Part shown: positions 22,537-31,249 of the stretch, in pieces
Layout: the number at the start of each line of letters is the position of its first letter
Numbering within the stretch: the stretch's first letter is position 1
Source of the DNA: SXRF01 sp038043465
GTDB lineage: Bacteria; Pseudomonadota; Alphaproteobacteria; Rickettsiales; SXRF01
Assembly: GCA_038043465.1 (NCBI GenBank)
Contig: JBBTBX010000001.1
Location: forward strand, 1-64,000
Length of the DNA stretch: 64,000 nucleotides
Reading direction: 5' to 3'
The notes under the pieces: model-generated
Database searches by the model: none
Seen by the model: the letters and a program-made list of their open reading frames with translations, nothing else
What the model was told of the DNA's origin: nothing
Translations under genes and position numbers: made by a program

Positions 22537-24333
22537 ATGTGCGGGATTTTTGGGATAGTAAGTAAGCAGAATCTGGATTTTCCGGATTTGATGAGCAAAA
22601 TGGGAGCGAAGCTTGCACATCGTGGGCCGGATGATGAGGGTTTTTACAGCGATTCACAGGTGATGCTGGGGAACAGGCGATTAGCGATTATTGATGTAGA
22701 GCGTGGTCGCCAGCCGATGTTTTCTGATGATCTCAGCATTATAATTGTACAGAACGGTGAAATTTATAACTATGTTGAGCTGCGGCAGGAGCTAGTGGCG
22801 CGTGGCGTACGTTTTCGCACTGATTCGGATACGGAGGTGATACTCCGGCTTTATGAAGCGTATGGTGTGGAGTTTGTAAAAAAGCTGAACGGGATGTTTG
22901 CTATTGCTATTTGGGACAAGAATAGCCGCAGCATGCATCTGTACCGCGACCGGATAGGTATCAAGCCACTTTTTTATTCCGATACCGAATCCGGCATTTG
23001 TTTCGCTTCCGAAATAAAAGCTCTGCTTTCCATTGGTATTCCAGTCATACCGCGGATTGAGGCAATTCATCATTATCTGAGTTTTAACTTTGTACCGCCT
23101 GCTATGACTATGTTTGACGGTATCGAAAATGTACCGGCCGGAGGAGCGATTACTATCACAGATGGTAAGATAGAGCATTGGCAATGGTGGCAGCCATCCT
23201 TCGTTACTGTGCAGAAAAATGATGCGCAGTGGATAGAGGAATTTAAAGATACGCTCTCTGATGCGGTGCGGATTCATTTGCGTAGCGATGTTGAAGTTGG
23301 AGCTTTCCTTTCCGGCGGGATTGATTCGAGCAGTGTGGTGGCTCTTGCAGCAAAACACGTAAAACCACCAATGCACAGTTTCAGTATCGGATTTAAAGAG
23401 GCGCGGTTTGACGAATCAGCATATGCCAAGCAGGTTGCCGAGAAATATAACACTGCACATCATAACGCAGTGCTTGGCAGTGAGATGATTTCCTTGTGGC
23501 CTAAGGTTATTTATCACGCCGAGCAACCGCATGGCGACGCTTCTTTTATCCCGACTTACGCGCTTTCACAGATGGCAGCGCAAAAGGTGAAAGTGGTTCT
23601 GACCGGTGATGGTAGTGACGAGCTATTTGCCGGTTATGAACGTTATGCAGAATTCGTGGAAAAACATTCCGGTGATAAGAATGATGATTTTGAGCGGGCT
23701 TATTTTGCCAATCAGGGGCTGCTCACACATGAGGGTAAGCTTGGGCTTTACACGCAGCAATGGCAGAAATATTTTGAGCCACTGGATAGTTTTGATTTGA
23801 TGAAAAAAGATTTTACTGATGTGCGCTCACTTTATCCGGTAAACCGTATTTCGTGGATGGATATGAAATGGCTGCTGCCCGCTAATAACTTGATTAAGCC
23901 TGACCGGATGGGGATGGCGGTGGGGCTGGAGGCGCGGGTTCCTTTTCTGGATAACAGGATGATTGAACTAGCACTATCGATGCCTAGCTCGCTGAAACTG
24001 AGGGGTAATAACGGCAAATATATCCTCAAGGAAGCGATGCGCGAATTGCTGCCACAGGAAATTCTGCAGCGACCAAAACAGATGTTCACCGTGCCGATTG
24101 GCGAGTGGTTTAAAAGACGGCTGGCACCGATGCTTGCCGAGGTTCTGCTTAGTGACCGGGCGATGGGAAGAGGGTTGTTTGAGCGCGATGCCGTGCAGCG
24201 TTTGATAACAGAACATGTGAACGGAAAAGGTAATCACACACGGATTTTGCGGGCATTGGTCGCGCTTGAGATATGGTGCAGGTTGTTTATTGATAATGAA
24301 AGTTCGGAGATGTTTGTGGAGTTTAGTGTTTAG
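22537..24333 (+). CDS. Asparagine synthetase (glutamine-hydrolysing) family protein
   Basis: 598 residues in two domains. The N-terminal class II glutaminase starts MCGIFGIV with Cys2 as nucleophile, then LAHRGPDDEG and NGEIYNY. The C-terminal synthetase domain has the PP-loop SGGIDSSSVVALA near 261-273 and TGDGSDELFAGYERY near 357-371. In polysaccharide loci such proteins often amidate sugar acids (uronic or nonulosonic) rather than make free asparagine; position among glycan genes favours that role, but this is inference. Start is fixed by the catalytic Cys2. Confidence 0.9.
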   Translation: MCGIFGIVSKQNLDFPDLMSKMGAKLAHRGPDDEGFYSDSQVMLGNRRLAIIDVERGRQPMFSDDLSIIIVQNGEIYNYVELRQELVARGVRFRTDSDTEVILRLYEAYGVEFVKKLNGMFAIAIWDKNSRSMHLYRDRIGIKPLFYSDTESGICFASEIKALLSIGIPVIPRIEAIHHYLSFNFVPPAMTMFDGIENVPAGGAITITDGKIEHWQWWQPSFVTVQKNDAQWIEEFKDTLSDAVRIHLRSDVEVGAFLSGGIDSSSVVALAAKHVKPPMHSFSIGFKEARFDESAYAKQVAEKYNTAHHNAVLGSEMISLWPKVIYHAEQPHGDASFIPTYALSQMAAQKVKVVLTGDGSDELFAGYERYAEFVEKHSGDKNDDFERAYFANQGLLTHEGKLGLYTQQWQKYFEPLDSFDLMKKDFTDVRSLYPVNRISWMDMKWLLPANNLIKPDRMGMAVGLEARVPFLDNRMIELALSMPSSLKLRGNNGKYILKEAMRELLPQEILQRPKQMFTVPIGEWFKRRLAPMLAEVLLSDRAMGRGLFERDAVQRLITEHVNGKGNHTRILRALVALEIWCRLFIDNESSEMFVEFSV

Positions 24334-24361
24334 TTAGTGTCCCACAGGATGTTGGAGTAAT

Positions 24362-25594
24362 ATGACCATAAGAAAATTACTATCAGCGGGGACGATTATT
24401 GCCTTTGGCATGCTGGCGGGGAGGGTTCTTGGTTTCCTGCGTGAGATGTTGCTTGCTACTTATTTTGGTGCGGGCAGTGATGCTAACATCGCTATTTCCC
24501 TGTTGCTCATTCCTGATTTTATTACGGCGTTGCTTATTGGTGGAGCGGTGAGCAGCGTGCTTATTCCGGCTTTTGCTGAGCGTGATGAGGAGCGTTCTCT
24601 CGCCTTGTTCTGGCAGTCATTGCTATTATTCGTGGTGATTTTTATTGTGCTAGCTGTTGGGCTATCATTATTTCTACAGTATGATTTTATCGCCATTGCC
24701 CTTTACTCGCTGCCACTTACGGCTGCCACCGGAATATTTACTGCCTATTTGCAGCATAAAAATAAGTTTATTGTTCCTGCCTTCACCACGGTTATTTTTA
24801 ACAGCGTGATTCTCGGTGCGCTATGGTTTTTACCTGCCGATTTGTTGACGCTTGCGGTTGCGGTTATTATTGCGTCTTTTGCCAGGCTTATGGCGGGATA
24901 TATGGCGTTTTTTAGGGCAGATGGGCGATATATCAATATTTTTTCGGCAAAGCCGGAGATTGACAGGAAATTGCTTGTTGCTTACGGGCAGAGTGCCACC
25001 AGCAATATGCTCGGCATACTTATTTTATATACTCCGTTCATGCTGGCGGCATTGTTTTCTCTGGGTGATTTTGCACTGTTTAACTATGCCTTCAAGCTGA
25101 TAATTTTTCCTTCGGTGCTTCTGCAAACGGTTATTCAGATGGTGGTTTTGCCGTGGTTTGTCGGTAACTTGAAATTATCTTCCAATAGCAATAAGACATA
25201 TAATTACAGTATATGGATTGGGTTGGTTACCTCATTTGTTGTTTCGTTAGTTGTGACATTACTTTCCGGATTTATTGCCGATATTTGTTTCGGGCATGGA
25301 AAAATGACGCAGCAGGATGTTTCGGTAATTGGCAGCCTGCTTGCTATTGGAATCTGGGCAACACCTTTCATGGTGTTACAATCAATTTATCAGCAGATAT
25401 TTTATGCTCATAAGCAAACGAGGGCAGTTCTCATTTCCAATATAGCTTTAGCGTTGGCAGTTGCACCTTTATGTTTTTTTGGGCATATTATATCTGGTAA
25501 TGAGGGGATGCTTGCCGGGTTTGTTATTGCCCAGATTATTCCCGTTATAATGTTGGCGATTAAAAAACAAAGGGAGCTTGCAGATGGGGTCTGA
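24362..25594 (+). CDS. MurJ/Wzx-like lipid-linked glycan flippase, short form
   Basis: 410 residues with about eleven hydrophobic helices of the MOP/MATE-like superfamily. The N-terminus (FGMLAGRVLGFLREMLLATYFGAGSDAN) closely follows the MurJ pattern including the GRxLGFxRE motif. True MurJ is usually above 500 residues with fourteen helices; this copy lacks the last ones, so a Wzx-type flippase for the locally encoded glycan is more likely than the essential lipid II flippase. GGAG precedes the ATG. Its 3' end overlaps the following kinase gene by 11 bases. Confidence 0.83.
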   Translation: MTIRKLLSAGTIIAFGMLAGRVLGFLREMLLATYFGAGSDANIAISLLLIPDFITALLIGGAVSSVLIPAFAERDEERSLALFWQSLLLFVVIFIVLAVGLSLFLQYDFIAIALYSLPLTAATGIFTAYLQHKNKFIVPAFTTVIFNSVILGALWFLPADLLTLAVAVIIASFARLMAGYMAFFRADGRYINIFSAKPEIDRKLLVAYGQSATSNMLGILILYTPFMLAALFSLGDFALFNYAFKLIIFPSVLLQTVIQMVVLPWFVGNLKLSSNSNKTYNYSIWIGLVTSFVVSLVVTLLSGFIADICFGHGKMTQQDVSVIGSLLAIGIWATPFMVLQSIYQQIFYAHKQTRAVLISNIALALAVAPLCFFGHIISGNEGMLAGFVIAQIIPVIMLAIKKQRELADGV

Positions 25595-27623
25595 AACTGC
25601 GTTTCAGTTGAGGCTGCACCGGCTTTCCATACGCGTCCGCCTGTTCAGCATTGTGCTGGCTTTTACCATTCCTCTGTTGGTACTTATTTACTTTACCATT
25701 GATAACATAAATCACGACATACATCTTGCTAAGACGGAAATCAAAGGCACAAAATATGAGCGTCCTTTGGTTGATTTGCTGGCGGAAATCGGTAATCACC
25801 AGCTTACACGTTTTGTTGCTGGTGCATCTGGAGGTAATGCGCCTGACGCTGTCAGAGAATATGAACAATGCACGAATAGAATAGATGGGTTACTGGCGGA
25901 GGTTACGCGACTGGCTAATAATGATTCTCACTATAAGCTTGATGTTGAGATGCGTGTTGCCAGCGAATTACTGCAGAAAAACTGGGATAGTATTAAAGCG
26001 GCAAGTAATAATTATGACGTAATATATGAAGTGATGACGCAGAATTTGAATAAAATAATTGTACAGGTTGGTGATTCATCAATTTTGATTCTAGACCCCG
26101 ACCTTGACAGTTATTATTTGATGGATGTTGCGGTAAACAGGCTGCCTAGAACCATAACGCGGGTTTCGGATACGACCTTTCGCCTATACCAGCAGCTTGC
26201 AGATAATAAAGCCATTTCCCATGAACTCAGAACTGAAGCCAACGTGGCTATGCGTTTTTTAAAGGAGTTTGAATTTGACGCAGTGCTGGCTGATTTTGAG
26301 GCGGTATTCAGAGAGGATAAAAATTTTTATGGGATCAGCCCAACATTAAAGCAGGAACTGGATCCTATTAATGTTCTTTATAAACAGAAAATGGAAATAT
26401 TGTTTAAAATGTTCAATAAAATGGCTGCTGGCGAAGATATGAAAGGTGAATATTTGCTCAGTATGATTTATGACACGCGCAATTTTCTTGCCAGAATGAA
26501 TAGCGCAACTTTGAAAGAATTGAACGCCCTGTTGCTGCTTAGGATTGAATATTATGAGCAGAAAAAACTGAATATCCTGATTTTGTATTCTATAGCGCAG
26601 GCAATAGGATTGTGGCTGTTCCTGTTCCTTACCACCAGTGTTACTACCCCGATAAACCGTCTATACAAAGCTATAGTTGCTATTTCGGAAGGAAATTTAA
26701 ATACGAATGTTCCCAGCAAGAATTTTAAGGATGAAATTGGAGAAATTGCGCGTGGTGTCGAGAAATTCCGCCTGCATGGGCTTGAAAAGGTACGGCTGGA
26801 AGATGAGCGCAAAATTATGCAAAGTGAATTGATAGAGCATCGGGATCATTTGCAGAAACTGGTGGAGTTGCAGACTACCAACCTTGTTATTGAAAAGGAA
26901 AAAGCCGAGCAGGCGACCATCGCCAAATCAGAATTCCTTGCCAATATGTCACATGAACTGCGAACACCCATGCATGCGATTATGAATTACACCAATATGT
27001 CGCAGAAAATAGTAGGTGATGATGAAAATAATAAATTAAGCAAATACCTGAATAATATTAATGTCGCCGGTTCAAGGCTGCTTGGCCTGCTTAACAGCCT
27101 TCTTGATTTTGAAAAACTGGAAGCCGGCAAAGTGGAATTTGATATGGTTAGGGGCGATTTTACCCAGGCTGTTGATTATGCGGTCACAGAGCTTGGTTCG
27201 CTGCTGAAGGCAAAAAATCTGCGGATTGTAAAAAAAGATTTATGCAGGGATACGGTTATTGTTTTTGACGAATCTAAGATTATTCAGGTGATGATTAACC
27301 TGCTTTCCAATTCAATTAAATTCTCACCGGAAAACGCCACGATAACCATTACAATATCTGATGAATATTTGCCGGAAAAGGGTGGAATTAAAGCTGCTGT
27401 TTTATGCGCGATAGAAGATCAAGGGGTAGGGATTCCAGTTGATGAACTGGAAGCTGTATTTGAAAAATTTACTCAGAGTAGCTCGACCAAAACAATGGCA
27501 GGAGGAACCGGGCTTGGGCTTTCCATCAGTCACAAGATAATAGAAAAACACAAAGGCAGGATATGGGCGGAAAATAGTAAATCGAGCGGAGCGGTGCTGA
27601 AGTTTATTCTGCCACGCGGGTAA
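25584..27623 (+). CDS. Membrane sensor histidine kinase with large periplasmic domain
   Basis: 679 residues from the ATG at 25584, which has GGGAG upstream; it overlaps the flippase gene. First membrane helix about 17-40, a roughly 290-residue periplasmic helical sensor, second helix near 330-352, a HAMP linker (RLYKAIVAISEGNL), then a short coiled coil. The HisKA motif SHELRTPMHAIMNY has the phospho-acceptor His near 456; N-box NLLSNSIKFSPEN near 571; G-boxes DQGVGI and GTGLGLSIS. No response regulator gene adjoins it. Translational coupling to the flippase suggests control of, or response to, the surface glycan. Confidence 0.9.
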   Translation: MGSETAFQLRLHRLSIRVRLFSIVLAFTIPLLVLIYFTIDNINHDIHLAKTEIKGTKYERPLVDLLAEIGNHQLTRFVAGASGGNAPDAVREYEQCTNRIDGLLAEVTRLANNDSHYKLDVEMRVASELLQKNWDSIKAASNNYDVIYEVMTQNLNKIIVQVGDSSILILDPDLDSYYLMDVAVNRLPRTITRVSDTTFRLYQQLADNKAISHELRTEANVAMRFLKEFEFDAVLADFEAVFREDKNFYGISPTLKQELDPINVLYKQKMEILFKMFNKMAAGEDMKGEYLLSMIYDTRNFLARMNSATLKELNALLLLRIEYYEQKKLNILILYSIAQAIGLWLFLFLTTSVTTPINRLYKAIVAISEGNLNTNVPSKNFKDEIGEIARGVEKFRLHGLEKVRLEDERKIMQSELIEHRDHLQKLVELQTTNLVIEKEKAEQATIAKSEFLANMSHELRTPMHAIMNYTNMSQKIVGDDENNKLSKYLNNINVAGSRLLGLLNSLLDFEKLEAGKVEFDMVRGDFTQAVDYAVTELGSLLKAKNLRIVKKDLCRDTVIVFDESKIIQVMINLLSNSIKFSPENATITITISDEYLPEKGGIKAAVLCAIEDQGVGIPVDELEAVFEKFTQSSSTKTMAGGTGLGLSISHKIIEKHKGRIWAENSKSSGAVLKFILPRG

Positions 27624-27663
27624 GTAGGGATGGGGGAAGGGGGATGCGGGAAGGCGGGAAGGC
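27624..27663. repeat. G-rich GGGAAGGC array
   Basis: Degenerate units of about eight bases, GGGATGGG, GGAAGGGG, GATGCGGG, AAGGCGGG. Five G-runs of three or more with short spacers also meet the usual G-quadruplex pattern. The rest of the gap to 27884 holds a promoter (27823-27851) and a box GTCACAAAATATTCAT at 27778-27793. Confidence 0.7.
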
Positions 27664-27777
27664 TAACCGTAAAAATTTGGTGAAATTTAGTTACGCAGAG
27701 GTCTTAGAGTGAGATTACAGGATAAGAATAAAGTAAATTCAAGATGTTAGCGATGGTCAAATCAGCATGGCGGGGAT

Positions 27778-27793
27778 TGTCACAAAATATTCA
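27778..27793 (+). promoter_or_regulatory. GTCACAAAATATTCAT box (site 3)
   Basis: Variant of the 17-base box found upstream of the two single-TM protein genes, here in the same orientation relative to the downstream gene and 30 bases before its -35 element. Confidence 0.45.
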
Positions 27794-27822
27794 TAAAAAT
27801 TAACTTCTCCTTTCGCTGGTCA

Positions 27823-27851
27823 TTGTCTAAGATATGCTGGTATTTTATAAT
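27823..27851 (+). promoter_or_regulatory. Sigma-70 type promoter
   Basis: -35 TTGTCT (27823-27828), 17-base spacer, -10 TATAAT (27846-27851), 33 bases before the ATG at 27885. Confidence 0.65.
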
Positions 27852-27884
27852 ACTTAACTTTTAACTGCTAGATGAGGGATTTTT

Positions 27885-28295
27885 ATGAGTCGTGATGATG
27901 ATAAACATGAAACAAAGCTACCACACTATGTTCTTGCTGCTGCTGGTGGTGCTCTTGGTATGGTAGGGGGATGTACAGCAGCAGTTAATACACAAGAACC
28001 GTTTACAAAGTATGAACATAACCCTGAAGTTGAAGCTGCAGGACATGTGGCGCATTTACCAAACCACAGAGAACTCTCTGATGCAGAGCTGCAGTATGAA
28101 TATCATAGGCAGAAAGAAGCAATAGAAAAGCAAAGGGCAGAAACAAAAGAAAAAGAACTTGGTAAGCGGAGTTCTGATGGTTTACCGAAGGTTTTCGGAG
28201 GAGCAGCTGCTGGAGCGTTGCTTGGGAGTGCTGTGAGTGGTGTTTTACGTCGTAGAGAAGAAAATGGAACTGGTCAGGGTCAAGAGCGCACCTAA
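27885..28295 (+). CDS. Unrecognised small protein with two glycine-rich hydrophobic segments
   Basis: 136 residues, no family recognised. Hydrophobic Gly/Ala-rich segments at about 14-34 (PHYVLAAAGGALGMVGGCTAA) and 105-121 (FGGAAAGALLGSAVSGV) flank a charged helical middle (ELSDAELQYEYHRQKEAIEKQ). The second segment resembles glycine-zipper membrane motifs. GAGGG lies eight bases before the ATG and a clear sigma-70 promoter is upstream, so it is probably expressed as a monocistronic gene. A membrane or envelope location is inferred. Confidence 0.7.
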   Translation: MSRDDDKHETKLPHYVLAAAGGALGMVGGCTAAVNTQEPFTKYEHNPEVEAAGHVAHLPNHRELSDAELQYEYHRQKEAIEKQRAETKEKELGKRSSDGLPKVFGGAAAGALLGSAVSGVLRRREENGTGQGQERT

Positions 28296-28328
28296 AACAG
28301 CACTCTCTTCATCACCCTATAATTGTTA

Positions 28329-28358
28329 CAGAAAATAATGATATATCATTATTTTCTG
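28329..28358. terminator. 30-base perfect palindrome
   Basis: The 15-base half CAGAAAATAATGATA is followed directly by its exact complement, with no loop. Placed 31 bases after the stop of the preceding gene; it could be a terminator or a dyad protein-binding site. Confidence 0.6.
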
Positions 28359-28363
28359 GTTAC

Positions 28364-28490
28364 GCCCGCTACGCGGCGAAAAAGTAAAATTCCCTCCTCT
28401 GGGAGAGGCGCAACATACATGTTGCTGGGTGAGGGTGCTGGAATAAAAAAAAGCCCTCATCCCATCCTTCTCCCAGAGGGAGAAGGAGTC
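28364..28490. repeat. Mosaic of palindromic repeats
   Basis: Contains CGCTACGCGGCGAAAAA (28368-28384, also at 49076-49092), CCCTCCTCT-GGGAGAGGCG, CAACATACATGTTG, and CCTTCTCCC-AGA-GGGAGAAGG (28467-28487). Lies between convergent genes. Confidence 0.8.
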
Positions 28491-28550
28491 GCATCTCATT
28501 AACTCGCTAATTAATCGTTAACTGCTATAGGCTTCTTGACTTCTCTAGTT

Positions 28551-29174
28551 CTAGTCTTCTCGACTTCTTGCCTTCTCGCTTTCTGTCTCAAGTGCCAGGT
28601 TAAGCTCCAGGACATTGACGTATGGTTCTTCATTAAGCTTGCTCTGCCAATTAATATGTTCATCAATGAGTTTTTTTACCTCATCTGCGTTCATGCCACG
28701 GGCTTTTGCTATGCGTCCCACCTGATACTGTGCGGCATCAAGGCTTATATGCGGATCAAGACCGCTGGCGGAGGCAGTTACCAGATCCACCGGAATTTTA
28801 TCCGTATTGTCTGGGTCAGCTTTTTTCAGTTGTTCCACCCGCGCATTCACTATCTCCAGCAACTTAGGATTGGCAATGCTCAGGTTGCTGCCACCGGAGC
28901 TAACCGCATCATAATTATTTGCTGATAACCTGCCCCAGAAATATTTATCTTCGGTGAATGTCTGCCCCAGAAGTTTAGAGCCGATAACTTTTCCGTCCCT
29001 TTCTATCAGGCTGCCGTTTGCTTGCTCAGGGAAGGCTAGTTTTGCAATTACAGTAACTGACAGAGGGTAGATAACACCGACCAGAAAGGTTAGAACCAGA
29101 AGCAATCTCAGGCTTGAGAATGCTCCGGCAGCGATGTTTTTAAGGTTAAGAGATTTACGATTACTATTCATCAT
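28551..29174 (-). CDS. kdpC: Potassium-transporting ATPase subunit C
   Basis: 207 residues; periplasmic/membrane-anchored accessory subunit of the KdpFABC high-affinity K+ pump. One N-terminal membrane helix (about 18-40, LRLLLVLTFLVGVIYPLSVT), then QANGSLI, SNYDAVSSGGSNL-like and DLVTASASGLDPHIS, the family's most conserved stretch. The ATG overlaps the kdpB stop (ATGA). The last residues (KARSRED) and TAG stop read into a CTTCTCGA array, another case of a repeat-derived C-terminus. Confidence 0.95.
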   Translation of the reverse strand: MMNSNRKSLNLKNIAAGAFSSLRLLLVLTFLVGVIYPLSVTVIAKLAFPEQANGSLIERDGKVIGSKLLGQTFTEDKYFWGRLSANNYDAVSSGGSNLSIANPKLLEIVNARVEQLKKADPDNTDKIPVDLVTASASGLDPHISLDAAQYQVGRIAKARGMNADEVKKLIDEHINWQSKLNEEPYVNVLELNLALETESEKARSRED

Positions 29175-31249
29175 ACTGCCCCTAATACGGTAAGAATCAT
29201 ATCAATAATTTTAATTCCGACAAAGGGCAGAATAGTTCCGCCAACACCGTATATCAGCAGGTTGTGGCGCAGCATTGCTGTCGCGTTGACCGGGCGGTAA
29301 TTTACCCCCCTTAAAGCGAGCGGAATAAGAGCAACGATGATTATCGCATTAAAAATAACCGCCGATAGAACTGTGGAAAATGGCGATGACAAATGCATAA
29401 AATTTAAGGTGTTAAGCTCAGGATAGGTGCTAAGAAAAGTTGCCGGAATCAGCGTGCTGTATTTTGCGACTTCGTTGGCTATGGAAAATGTGGTCATCGA
29501 GCCACGGGTCATAAGCAACTGTTTTCCTATCTCGACTATCTCGATGATTTTAGTTGGATCAGAATCAAGGTCAATCATATTGGCCGCTTCCTTAGCTGCC
29601 TGCGTGCCGCTGTTCATAACCACGGCGACATCGGACTGGGCGAGGGCGGGCGCATCATTGGTGCCGTCACCGACCATGGCAACCAGCTCTCCGTCTGCCT
29701 GCATTTTGCGGATAAGTTTTAATTTGTCTTCCGGCGTTGCCTGCGCCAGATAATCATCAACTCCGGCTTCGGCGGCAATCGCTGCTGCGGTAAGTGAGTT
29801 ATCACCGGTGAGCATGATGCTTCTTATACCCATTTTACGTAAGTCAGCGAGGCGTTCTTTTATTCCTGATTTTACGATGTCTTTCAGGTAAATTACGCCC
29901 AGTGTTTTGTCGCCGTCAACAAGCACTAACGGTGTGCCACCAAGGCGGGCGATGTCATCAATCTTGCGGGTTATATAGTCGGGGATTTTCGCGCCGGTAA
30001 GTTTTAGCTGTTTCTCTATGGCATCTGCTGCACCTTTAAGCACAAGGCGGTCTCCCATCTGGATACCACTTACTCTGGTTTCAGCACTGAAAGGAATAAA
30101 TTTATGGTTCTTATCCAAATTGCGGAAAGGTATTTCCGGTATGCTGTATTTGAGGCGGGCAAGAGCGAGTATGCTTCTGCCTTCCGGGGTTTGATCCATG
30201 AGCGATGATAATTGCGCCGCTTTTGCCATTTCATCGATACTTATTCCTGTTGCCGGAAAGAAATCTTCCGCCTGACGGTTGCCATGAGTTATGGTTCCGG
30301 TTTTATCAAGGAGCAGGCAGTTAATATCGCCTGCCGCTTCTACTGCCCTTCCTGAAGAGGCTATTACGTTGGCTTTAAGCAGGCGGTTCATTCCGGAGAT
30401 GCTGATGGTGGAAAGGAGACCGCCAATAGTGGTTGGAGAAAGGCAGACGAACAATGCTATTAAGCCGGTGATACTTACAACTTCGCCTTTGCCACCATGT
30501 TCGATGCTGAAAATAGAAAAGGGCAGGACGGTTATAATGGTCACAAGAAATGTAACGGTGAGCATTGATAGAAAAACAGTCAGGGAAACTTCATTCGGTG
30601 TTTTCTGGCGTTTTGCCCCTTCCACCAGCGACACCATGCGGTCGATAAAACTTTCGCCGGAATTGGCGGTAATTCGCACTACTATCCAATCAGAAAGAAC
30701 ACGGGTTCCACCGGTAACCGCGTCACAATCGCTGCCTGATTCACGGATTACCGGAGCTGATTCACCGGTTATGGCACTTTCATCGACGGAGGCTATGCCA
30801 TATACTACTTGCCCGTCGCTGGGGATGGCATCGCCAGCCTCAATCAATACCAGATCGTCTTTCTGCAGTCTTGACGCGGGGATGCTTTCATATTCATTTC
30901 TTTTTTCGATGCTGCGGATTTTTTTTGCATTCACCTCTTTACGCAGAGTACGCAGACTCTCAGCCTGGGTTTTGCCTCTATCCTCGGCGAGGCTTTCGGC
31001 AAAATTGGAAAAGAGAACGGTTATCCATAGCCATATCGCTACCCAGAATGTGAACCATTGTGGCTCTTTTCCTATGTTTCCGCCCATAAGAGAGTATATA
31101 TATAGACCGGAAACTACGATTGTTCCCAGATAGACAACGAATACCACAGGATTGCGGATTTGTACCGCCGGAGAAAGCTTCACAAACGCCTGAACGACAG
31201 AACGGGCTATGCTGGCATTGTTGGTTTTTAAAGGGTGCTGGTTGCTCAT
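29171..31249 (-). CDS. kdpB: Potassium-transporting P-type ATPase subunit B
   Basis: 692 residues, catalytic subunit of KdpFABC. P-type landmarks: TGESAPVIRESG (A-domain TGES) near 162, phosphorylation site DKTGTITHG near 315 and hinge VAMVGDGTNDAPALAQSDVA near 523. Seven hydrophobic helices in the usual positions. Overlaps kdpA (ATGA) and kdpC (ATGA), giving strict translational coupling. Low external K+ normally induces the operon through KdpDE, which are not in this window. Confidence 0.98.
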   Translation of the reverse strand: MSNQHPLKTNNASIARSVVQAFVKLSPAVQIRNPVVFVVYLGTIVVSGLYIYSLMGGNIGKEPQWFTFWVAIWLWITVLFSNFAESLAEDRGKTQAESLRTLRKEVNAKKIRSIEKRNEYESIPASRLQKDDLVLIEAGDAIPSDGQVVYGIASVDESAITGESAPVIRESGSDCDAVTGGTRVLSDWIVVRITANSGESFIDRMVSLVEGAKRQKTPNEVSLTVFLSMLTVTFLVTIITVLPFSIFSIEHGGKGEVVSITGLIALFVCLSPTTIGGLLSTISISGMNRLLKANVIASSGRAVEAAGDINCLLLDKTGTITHGNRQAEDFFPATGISIDEMAKAAQLSSLMDQTPEGRSILALARLKYSIPEIPFRNLDKNHKFIPFSAETRVSGIQMGDRLVLKGAADAIEKQLKLTGAKIPDYITRKIDDIARLGGTPLVLVDGDKTLGVIYLKDIVKSGIKERLADLRKMGIRSIMLTGDNSLTAAAIAAEAGVDDYLAQATPEDKLKLIRKMQADGELVAMVGDGTNDAPALAQSDVAVVMNSGTQAAKEAANMIDLDSDPTKIIEIVEIGKQLLMTRGSMTTFSIANEVAKYSTLIPATFLSTYPELNTLNFMHLSSPFSTVLSAVIFNAIIIVALIPLALRGVNYRPVNATAMLRHNLLIYGVGGTILPFVGIKIIDMILTVLGAV

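Noticed and set aside
24362..25594. Essential lipid II flippase MurJ
   Set aside because: Too short and located in a glycan island, so a dedicated glycan flippase is preferred.
25584..27623. This kinase as KdpD for the nearby kdp operon
   Set aside because: It lacks the KdpD N-terminal cytoplasmic sensor and universal-stress-like domain and is not next to a KdpE gene.
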